A DNA stretch of 34,874 nucleotides, from positions 1 through 34,874 of the forward strand of contig CBIFWO010000006.1 in NCBI GenBank assembly GCA_966186595.1. The letters run 5' to 3'. Below, piece by piece: positions 29,472 through 34,874 of the stretch. This DNA is from JALRBM01 sp966186595 (GTDB taxonomy: Bacteria; Patescibacteriota; Saccharimonadia; Saccharimonadales; Saccharimonadaceae). The position numbers were made by a program, and so were the translations under genes. The notes beneath the pieces were generated by a model that made no database searches, was not told where the DNA came from, and saw only the letters and a program-made list of their open reading frames with translations. How positions within the stretch are numbered: position 1 is the stretch's first letter; each line of letters begins with the position of its first letter.

Positions 29472-30140
29472 TCAATTTTGATCTTTGTACGCGGCGAGAA
29501 TCTGACCAGGCGTCTGGCCGGCGAGCAATTTCAATGACTTCGTCAGATGAGCCTGATCGACATACCCCGCTTCGACCACCACATCAGCAATAGATTTGCC
29601 AGCCTGCAGCAAGGCATATGCCTGACGCGCCCGCCGAATTCGCCCCAGCTCCCGCCTGGTCAGTCCAGCAATCTGCAGCATATGACGCTGGACTGAGCGT
29701 TCCGACAGTGACGGCGCTCCGCTCAGCGCTTTCTCGACTAACGGATGTACGAGGATGATTTTTCTTTTTACCAGCTCTTCAACGAATTCTTCAGCATGGT
29801 CGTAGGAGGGAAGGGGGACTTTGTGTCCGTCCACAATAAGGTAACCATCGACAATCGGTAACTTCACACCAAACGTGGGGATGGCTTGTTTGGAAAGCCC
29901 TGGCATAAATAGATGCGCCCTTAGTAGTACACCCCAATATACGCCGCCCACCCTGTAGGGAAGGGAGAGCATCTCAGTATGGGGTGCCCCGACAATGGCC
30001 TCTGTTTTTCCATCCTCCTGACGGAAAAAGAACGTCCAATATTCCATGGCGAGGCCTAAATGAGCCCCATCATGATCAGGTCGCGAACGCCACTTCATAT
30101 AGATATAGGGCGAGTCTGACTTTTGTTCTTCTAATCTCAT
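29472..30140 (-). CDS. AraC family transcriptional regulator
   Basis: A 222-residue regulator. The N-terminal half (about 1-130) is an AraC-type sensory region (YIYMKWRSRPDHDGAHLGLAMEYWTFFF). The C-terminal HTH_18 domain (about 140-220) shows SLSERSVQRHMLQIAGLTRRELGRIRRARQAYALLQ and SIADVVVEAGYVDQAHLTKSLKLLAGQTPGQIL. It is adjacent to the epoxide hydrolase, its likely target. Its TGATATAGT box lies 8 nt before the ATG at 30140, so the mRNA is close to leaderless. Two TTGACTAAT repeats 22 bp apart in the gap upstream (30174-30204) could be its operator and overlap the promoter of the 34-residue gene. Confidence 0.85.
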   Translation of the reverse strand: MRLEEQKSDSPYIYMKWRSRPDHDGAHLGLAMEYWTFFFRQEDGKTEAIVGAPHTEMLSLPYRVGGVYWGVLLRAHLFMPGLSKQAIPTFGVKLPIVDGYLIVDGHKVPLPSYDHAEEFVEELVKRKIILVHPLVEKALSGAPSLSERSVQRHMLQIAGLTRRELGRIRRARQAYALLQAGKSIADVVVEAGYVDQAHLTKSLKLLAGQTPGQILAAYKDQN

Positions 30141-30148
30141 TCCACGTT

Positions 30149-30157
30149 ACTATATCA
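30149..30157 (-). promoter_or_regulatory. Extended -10 promoter of the AraC-type gene at 29472
   Basis: Minus-strand TGATATAGT ends 8 nt before the ATG at 30140. No Shine-Dalgarno site and no clear -35 are present. Confidence 0.5.
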
Positions 30158-30173
30158 TGTCCAAAGGAGCGGA

Positions 30174-30204
30174 TTGACTAATCTAAAAAGATCTCTTGAC
30201 TAAT
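30174..30204. repeat. Two TTGACTAAT direct repeats 22 bp apart
   Basis: TTGACTAAT occurs at 30174-30182 and 30196-30204. The second copy is also the start of an inverted repeat, TTGAC-TAATT-GTCAA, and contains the -35 of the 34-residue gene. Confidence 0.5.
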
Positions 30205-30223
30205 TGTCAAAAAGTACTAAAAT
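30196..30223 (+). promoter_or_regulatory. Promoter of the 34-residue GC-rich gene
   Basis: TTGACT (30196-30201), 16 nt, TAAAAT (30218-30223). A leader of about 127 nt follows, with hairpins GTGAATT/AATTCAC (30237-30254) and GGCCTAATT/AATTAGGCC (30286-30324). Confidence 0.65.
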
Positions 30224-30356
30224 TTCCCATATAGATGTGAATTTTACAATTCACTCTATATTCGGCAGAGGGACGACGTGGCAGGGGCCTAATTGTTTAC
30301 AAAAGTTTTGCAGATAATTAGGCCATCTGTCACCGCAAAAGAAAGAGGCCGCCGCC

Positions 30357-30461
30357 ATGACGAGGAAGCAGCAGGACAGGAACCGCGACTTCTCGACGAA
30401 GAAGCCGGGCAAGGACTCCGTCCGCATCACCTTCGCGAGCGAGAACGACCGCGACTGGTGA
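30357..30461 (+). CDS. GC-rich 34-residue basic, charged peptide
   Basis: A 34-codon frame starting at ATG 30357 with GAAAGAGG about 9 nt upstream. Every sense codon, all 34, ends in G or C. The peptide is hydrophilic and basic, with a run MTRKQQDRNRDFSTKKPGKD and an ending of about 14 residues that could be one beta strand plus an acidic tail (SVRITFASENDRDW). It is the extreme case of the GC-rich cassette class: its own promoter, a long structured leader, then a perfect 14-bp hairpin and a second hairpin. It could be a real micro-protein or part of a structured RNA with a short coding segment. Function is unknown. Confidence 0.6.
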   Translation: MTRKQQDRNRDFSTKKPGKDSVRITFASENDRDW

Positions 30462-30477
30462 TCCGCCTCTTCTAGAC

Positions 30478-30575
30478 GGTTCCGCGCGGCTTGCCCAGTT
30501 GGGACAGCCGCGCGGAACCTCGGCCCTCTGCCACTTCACCAAAGAGGTAAACGCGTTTTTACGCTTTTGGTGAAG
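30478..30575 (+). terminator. Double hairpin after the 34-residue gene
   Basis: GGTTCCGCGCGGCT (30478-30491) pairs perfectly with 30506-30519, with an inner CCC/GGG. A second hairpin (30534-30543 with 30566-30575, CTTCACCAAA) encloses GTAAA/TTTAC. Between them CCCTCTGCC (30524-30532) is complementary to 30264-30272 in the leader. Confidence 0.65.
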
Positions 30576-30613
30576 GATATACAATATCATTATTCATCTT
30601 ATCCGCGCGGCCT

Positions 30614-30619
30614 TATAAT
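30614..30619 (+). promoter_or_regulatory. -10 box of the HAD hydrolase gene
   Basis: TATAAT lies 12 nt before the ATG at 30632, giving a leader of only a few bases and no ribosome site. Confidence 0.5.
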
Positions 30620-30631
30620 TAAGATGAAATC

Positions 30632-31309
30632 ATGACAAAACGTGAAACCTTATCGACAGGCGATTATACCCATGTGCTTTGGGACTGGGATGGATGCCTA
30701 GCTAAGACGCTACATCTATGGGTCAAGCATTACACTGAAACTTTCAAGGAAGAGGGAATACAGAAAACAAGAGAAGAAATCATCGCCAGTATGGGCTTTT
30801 TCCGACGAGATATCCAAACATGGGGATACTCATTAGACGAAGCAAATCGTATGGTCAAAAAGACCCATGACCGGGCAACCCCCGAGCTGAGTGTCGTCGA
30901 CTTATATCCAGGAGCAAAAGAAACGATTCGAACATTAGGAGAACGAGGAATTTATCAGGCCATCGTCACCAAATCGCAGCTCCACATTGTCAAGTCAGCT
31001 GCCGTACATCATGGTATCTACCCACATTTGACCACTATCATAGGCGGTGATAGCGTAGCCGAGCATCAACAAAAACCTCATCGCGAGCCGGTGGATGCCG
31101 CTCTACGTCTCATGGGCGGAAGTGCAATCAAAGCTGTCATCATCGGGGACTCAGGTACAGATTTAAGAACGGCACTAAATGCCGAGATTGATTCTATCCT
31201 ATACTATCCCGAGGCTAATAAAGAATTTTACCCCGTCCCTGCAAAAGAAGGGGGACACCCAACCCATACAATTTATGATCTAAGGGAGGTCCTGGACCTG
31301 GTTGCCTAA
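30632..31309 (+). CDS. HAD-like hydrolase (phosphatase)
   Basis: A 225-residue haloacid dehalogenase-superfamily phosphatase. Motif I is VLWDWDGCLAKT with nucleophile Asp18 and Asp20. The helical cap (about 30-90) follows, then motif II VTKSQ, a conserved Lys in QQKPHREPVDAALRLM, and motif IV IIGDSGTDLRTALNA. This is the phosphoglycolate phosphatase/beta-phosphoglucomutase-like subgroup; the substrate is not predictable. It stands alone on the plus strand after the GC-rich micro-gene, with a nearly leaderless promoter. A weak inverted repeat (GTTGC...GCAAC, about 31312-31345) follows. Confidence 0.88.
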   Translation: MTKRETLSTGDYTHVLWDWDGCLAKTLHLWVKHYTETFKEEGIQKTREEIIASMGFFRRDIQTWGYSLDEANRMVKKTHDRATPELSVVDLYPGAKETIRTLGERGIYQAIVTKSQLHIVKSAAVHHGIYPHLTTIIGGDSVAEHQQKPHREPVDAALRLMGGSAIKAVIIGDSGTDLRTALNAEIDSILYYPEANKEFYPVPAKEGGHPTHTIYDLREVLDLVA

Positions 31310-31359
31310 TTGTTGCCCTCATCCCATGAGTGCCAGTGGTGCAACCCTATATCAAGGGG

Positions 31360-32364
31360 CTACAGCTTTGTAAGCTCGGGAAGCTGAGTCTTCTCATCCA
31401 TCATAAGCTCATCCGGGAATGAATACTCGCTCAGAATAGTTCTCGGAGCAAACTCCGCGCCCTGACCATCATCTGCCACCGTCTCTAGGTAACGATACAG
31501 CGGCAAGTTCGTCTCCTCATCGATCAAATAAAATCCTTTCAGACCTACGGGTGGAATCTGAAATGCTTCATCAAAATGCTTTGCAATATCCTTTACGGGG
31601 ACGTTTGCCCCCACCTCAGAGCTCATTCCATCACGAAAGGCATAAAAGAATGCATCAGATTGGTGAGATGTGCCCAGCGTTTTACCGACTTCAAAACTTA
31701 TTTTACGAGCAGTTTTTCCTTTATATGTCGTCTTTCCCTCATCAGTTAACTTAGCCGGACTCGTTTTTCTTAACTCGTCAGCCATATTTTTTGCCTGAGT
31801 AGAAGTAAGACCTACCGCCAACATGCCATCGGTAAAGTCTCCGACGTAGCGCGGTTTGTCGAACTCACACGCCCCGGAGCTAAACCTGCCGTCACTGACT
31901 TCGAAAGGACCTCTAAGGATTTCTTCTGCCATCCTTAAATCGTCAGGAAAGGTTGTATCGGCAGTACTCCTGTACTCCTTCCCCTTAACACACCGGGATG
32001 CCCCGGCGACGATGCCTTCTGTGGCATATGCGGAAGAGTAGATGCCGTTTGCCACGTCATATTCTACAAGAGTTTTGGTCACGATACCGGTCTGTCCCTC
32101 TCTTTCTGGCTGGGTGAATGTGTATGCATAGCGAATTTTGGTCTTTTGCGCAGCCGCTTCGACCATTCCATAGAATTTATCCGCAGCGTTGCCTCCATTA
32201 GCTCCGCCAGATAAGCCCATGATAACGGCAATGAGGAGCAAAAGCCCTCCAAGACCCAGCAAAATAATAAACCATGCCTTTTTATATAGCGGTTTTTTTG
32301 TTGAATGAGTATCTGTTTGTGGAGCAGATACCTGTGGAGATTGCATGGGTTGATTTTCGTTCAT
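31360..32364 (-). CDS. Membrane-anchored extracellular protein of unknown function
   Basis: A 334-residue protein. A hydrophilic N-terminus (Gln, Ser, Pro, Thr and Lys; 1-28) leads into one transmembrane helix at about 30-52 (AWFIILLGLGGLLLLIAVIMGL) and an extracellular domain of about 270 residues. That domain has two cysteines (in ASRCVKGKEY and SSGACEFDKPRY) and beta-rich patterns (KIRYAYTFTQPE, TLVEYDVANGIYSS, TYKGKTARKISFEVG, GFYLIDEETNLPLYRYLETV). The architecture resembles LppX/LolA-like or other envelope beta-proteins, but I cannot assign a family. AAAAGGA lies just before the ATG. It lies 34 nt beyond the tail-fibre-like gene on the same strand and may be co-transcribed with it. Confidence 0.7.
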   Translation of the reverse strand: MNENQPMQSPQVSAPQTDTHSTKKPLYKKAWFIILLGLGGLLLLIAVIMGLSGGANGGNAADKFYGMVEAAAQKTKIRYAYTFTQPEREGQTGIVTKTLVEYDVANGIYSSAYATEGIVAGASRCVKGKEYRSTADTTFPDDLRMAEEILRGPFEVSDGRFSSGACEFDKPRYVGDFTDGMLAVGLTSTQAKNMADELRKTSPAKLTDEGKTTYKGKTARKISFEVGKTLGTSHQSDAFFYAFRDGMSSEVGANVPVKDIAKHFDEAFQIPPVGLKGFYLIDEETNLPLYRYLETVADDGQGAEFAPRTILSEYSFPDELMMDEKTQLPELTKL

Positions 32365-32398
32365 TTTTTCCTTTTAGATAAGTTGTTCTTTAGGTAAT

Positions 32399-34771
32399 TT
32401 AGGCAGCTCTTAGGGCAATAACTGGTGGAAAGGCCGCGTAATTGGCGATTGCAGGGAATGTAGCTGGCAGCGCTCCAGGCACAGCGCCTGCTGCTGTATA
32501 AATACCAGCAAAAATACCACCCGAGCCCACCACAGTAGCTAAAGAACCACCTCCAACATGATAAGCCGAGCCATTTAACGCCCTAAATGTGGGTGAACCG
32601 CCCTGAGGCACCGCTACTAGCCAGTACATACCTTGCGTCAAAGTACCCGTACTCATTGTTACTTCTTTCGCACCAAGCGTTGAAGCGTCTATTGTGCCCG
32701 CATCAATTACTCGACTACCCGGACTGTTACTGCCATTATCGGCATATATACCGAGGCGAACGTTCGTAGAAGCGGCTGCAGTAGTGATCTCCACCCCGAT
32801 ACGATCAAAGGCCTTGGATTGACCCAGAAAATAGGGAACGGCTATAGCACAGCCGTCACCATTGGCCACCGTCGCCGTTGTGCGGCCTGCGGCTGGCACT
32901 GTATAGTAGCGATTGGCAGTAAAGTAATTTGTTACGGCACCAGCCAGCGTCACTGCGACCGCACTCCAGGAAGATCCGCTTGGAGTAGCGGTTTGTCGAC
33001 GCTCTACACCGGTCGAAGTTTCAATGATTGCCGACCCAGCGGCCCATGTACCCGTAGGCTGCACATACGTAGGCATCGAATAACGAACATACCACGCCAC
33101 CGACGGGTCGCCTATATGTACCGTTAAATTCGTACCATCAATACACCGCACCTGGTTATCCAACATACGCCCACTTGTCAACGCATCGACAAACTGCGTG
33201 TCTATAGCCGTCGTAATTTTATGCGTAGCATTTGTATCGATAACTTGGTTATTGCTTATATCAGCGTCATGCAGGCCATTCGAAAGGGTCGCAACAAACA
33301 CTCCTACATGATAAGTACTGGTTGGCGCTCCCATTCCGGGATTAACAATTTGATTATCGCGTATCACCAGACGCTTCGTCAGAATATTTGGCTGGTAGTA
33401 GATAGCCGCCGACACCGACCCTTCAATATGATTACGTGATATTTCGATATCTGTTTCCTCGGTGCCGTTTACAACGGGTTCGTTTCGATACCACGAGATA
33501 CCGGCACTTTGGTTATCAGTTGCCGTAGGGGTGTTCGAGAAAGATTTATAGGTAATCTGATTATCAACAATTTTTACGTCTTTGCACACAGCAGTAGAGA
33601 GCGTATTCAGCAATATGCCAGCCCTATACCCAAGTAGTATAGACGACCACTTGTCATAATCTATCTCCAGCTGATTTTCCGAAACAATCAGATGATTTAA
33701 CGCTGGGCCGCTCAAACCAGTATAATCGTATGCCCATAAATGGACGCCGATTCCTAGCCCGACACCAATATTCCGACTCACAACGATATTGTCACTATTC
33801 GCCGCAACCCCTGTTATGTTCATCATGGTTTGAAAATCACGGATCACATTACCAGTGATAAGCTGGCGCGTACCATGAGTCTCAATTGCTGTACGGGCAG
33901 CATTGCCGCCACCGATAAACCGACAATTGCTTACCTCTAGATCGACACCGTGGAAATAAATAGTAGAGTGGTCATGATTCGCACCATTGCCAACATTATC
34001 AAACAAACAATCACGAATTTGCCACCTGCTCGTTGCTGAGGCGCCATTGGCCGCTATTGTATTAACGGTATCGCCATTGATAAAGCAACATTTTTCCACC
34101 CGTACATCGCTACCATTAAAACAGCGTAGGGCAAACCGTGGAAATCCATTAAAAAGTGGCCCGCCTGATGAAGGATCCGTAACAGGGTTATTGGCGCTGT
34201 TCTGGTCAACCGTTAGGTCACGAAAACACAACCCCGATATATTCACATTTGTGCCGCCCGAAGATTTATTTGTAAATATTGCTTCGTAATCACCCTGGCC
34301 GTTAGCTAGCTTTACTACCGAGCCTTTCTGTCCGGCGCCAAAAAATTCAAGATTTTGTTTATCAATACGCAAACAATTGCCAGTTCCATCCTTAGAAACT
34401 AAATAGGTGCCAGTGGGGAAGAAAATTTTCGAGCCGGCAGGCGCAGCCGTAATAGCAGCTTGAATTGCGGCTGTATCGTCGGTAGAGCCATTGCCGACAG
34501 CGCCATAATCTTTCACATTGATAAGAAGCTCATCCGCCGCAATAACTGTTTTGCCACTTTTTTGCAAAATACCAGTAAAGTTCTTCGTCCCTGTAATAGT
34601 TTCATTGCCCGTTTTGTGGACAACGGTCGAATCGTCAGCCTTCGCGGCAACATCGGGAGGGCGAGCTACATCTTTAAGCGTACCATTGGTATTATGCTCT
34701 ACCAGTAAGAAATCGTTTAGGATGTCGCCCCAGACACCGTTATCCGATCCAGGGTTGGGCAATCTAGACAT
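32399..34771 (-). CDS. Large tail-fibre-like pectate-lyase-3 beta-helix protein
   Basis: A 790-residue protein. Residues 1-36 carry the shared module (RLPNPGSDNGVWGDILNDFL, HNTNGTLKD). A short repeat-like linker follows (VVHKTGNETITGTKNFTG, the phage tail-fibre GTKxFxG motif), then INVKDYGAVGNGSTDDTAAIQAAITAAP, the Pectate_lyase_3 start (about 85-110), and a long right-handed beta-helix (about 110-540). The C-terminal 230 residues are lectin- or jelly-roll-like (YFTANRYYTVPAAGRTT, TTAAASTNVRLGIYADNGSNSPGSRVIDAG). There is no signal peptide or membrane helix. It looks like a free tail-spike: a trimeric polysaccharide-binding or -cutting protein. An extended -10 box 6 nt before ATG 34771 makes the mRNA leaderless. 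Confidence 0.85.
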   Translation of the reverse strand: MSRLPNPGSDNGVWGDILNDFLLVEHNTNGTLKDVARPPDVAAKADDSTVVHKTGNETITGTKNFTGILQKSGKTVIAADELLINVKDYGAVGNGSTDDTAAIQAAITAAPAGSKIFFPTGTYLVSKDGTGNCLRIDKQNLEFFGAGQKGSVVKLANGQGDYEAIFTNKSSGGTNVNISGLCFRDLTVDQNSANNPVTDPSSGGPLFNGFPRFALRCFNGSDVRVEKCCFINGDTVNTIAANGASATSRWQIRDCLFDNVGNGANHDHSTIYFHGVDLEVSNCRFIGGGNAARTAIETHGTRQLITGNVIRDFQTMMNITGVAANSDNIVVSRNIGVGLGIGVHLWAYDYTGLSGPALNHLIVSENQLEIDYDKWSSILLGYRAGILLNTLSTAVCKDVKIVDNQITYKSFSNTPTATDNQSAGISWYRNEPVVNGTEETDIEISRNHIEGSVSAAIYYQPNILTKRLVIRDNQIVNPGMGAPTSTYHVGVFVATLSNGLHDADISNNQVIDTNATHKITTAIDTQFVDALTSGRMLDNQVRCIDGTNLTVHIGDPSVAWYVRYSMPTYVQPTGTWAAGSAIIETSTGVERRQTATPSGSSWSAVAVTLAGAVTNYFTANRYYTVPAAGRTTATVANGDGCAIAVPYFLGQSKAFDRIGVEITTAAASTNVRLGIYADNGSNSPGSRVIDAGTIDASTLGAKEVTMSTGTLTQGMYWLVAVPQGGSPTFRALNGSAYHVGGGSLATVVGSGGIFAGIYTAAGAVPGALPATFPAIANYAAFPPVIALRAA

Positions 34772-34777
34772 AGCACG

Positions 34778-34786
34778 ATTATATCA
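34778..34786 (-). promoter_or_regulatory. Extended -10 promoter of the 790-residue tail-fibre-like gene, leaderless
   Basis: Minus-strand TGATATAAT ends 6 nt before the ATG at 34771. No ribosome site is present. Confidence 0.6.
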
Positions 34787-34821
34787 AACATAAGCACATA
34801 AAACACATTTTCAACTTGTCA

Positions 34822-34841
34822 GTTATCGAGACTTCGATAAC
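34822..34841. repeat. 8-bp inverted repeat upstream of the tail-fibre-like gene
   Basis: GTTATCGA-GACT-TCGATAAC is a perfect 8-bp inverted repeat about 40 bp upstream of the -10 box. It could be an operator or the terminator of a gene beyond the right edge. Confidence 0.35.
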
Positions 34842-34874
34842 AAAGGTCACTACAAAAAGAGAAGTTCCACAAAA

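Noticed and set aside
22224..34771. Prophage or prophage remnant
   Set aside because: Tail-fibre-like proteins and an S74 domain are present, but there is no terminase, portal, capsid, tail tube, integrase or lysis gene, and genes alternate with ordinary enzymes.
1..34874. CRISPR array or tandem repeat array
   Set aside because: No regularly spaced repeats were found. The only exact long repeat is the pair of 25-mers in gltX.
1..34874. Recoding of TGA as glycine or tryptophan, as in some Patescibacteria
   Set aside because: Several genes end cleanly at TGA (the tail-fibre-like gene at 23762 and GC-rich genes at 12872, 25306 and 30459), and no conserved domain is interrupted by an in-frame TGA.

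Overview
The window is about 34.9 kb of compact, mid-GC bacterial DNA. It most resembles a Candidatus Saccharibacteria (TM7, Patescibacteria) genome. This rests on the style of the proteins (a DUF3048 protein, a sortase, PEGA and beta-helix surface proteins) and on three proteins that open with the M-x-R-L-P-x-P-G...W-G-x-I-L-N-D-(F/Y)-L module I associate with that group. The lineage is an inference; no rRNA or ribosomal-protein gene is present. The normal code is used, with TGA as a stop.

Layout. 206-3468 (+): smpB, an exonuclease III-like nuclease, a guanylate kinase-like P-loop protein, a MazG-like pyrophosphohydrolase and a degenerate YjeF/NnrD-like protein. 3465-5540 (-): a pilin-like RCC1-repeat surface protein and tRNA-Leu(CAA). 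5596-6816 (+): a sortase. 6820-9581 (-): a small P-loop kinase, a GNAT acetyltransferase, a newly noted 39-residue leaderless ORF, and a membrane PEGA/propeller protein. 9693-16121: a DUF4367-like membrane protein, gltX, and a DUF3048 / histidine kinase / response regulator operon. 17909-22208: an AraC regulator divergent from a glyoxalase-fold protein, a YdeI-like protein, a free-standing S74 chaperone domain, an unrecognised 406-residue protein and a DHFR/RibD-like reductase. 22224-28235: tail-fibre-like and beta-helix surface proteins around an alpha/beta hydrolase. 28273-31309: an epoxide hydrolase with an AraC regulator, then a HAD hydrolase. 31360-34771 (-): a membrane-anchored unknown and a 790-residue tail-fibre-like beta-helix protein.

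The most unusual pattern is that two kinds of gene appear to be interleaved. Most resident genes have an extended -10 box (TGnTATAAT-like) only 6-9 nt before the ATG, with no Shine-Dalgarno sequence, so their mRNAs should be leaderless. Set among them are seven GC-rich genes (1-89, 10735-11199, 12872-12985, 16235-16612, 16770-17768, 25306-25407, 30357-30461). Several of these are shorter than 60 codons. Their codons end mostly in G or C, most have near-consensus TTGACA/TATAAT promoters, and they have structured leaders, clear Shine-Dalgarno sites and strong hairpins at the 3' end. Five of the seven encode membrane proteins. They look like independent moron-like cassettes, perhaps acquired from a high-GC (actinobacterial?) partner.

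A second theme is a set of modular surface or receptor-binding-like proteins: three with the shared N-terminal module, two paralogous beta-helix proteins with different anchoring, a stand-alone S74 intramolecular-chaperone domain, an RCC1 pilin-like protein and a sortase. No capsid, terminase or integrase gene accompanies them.
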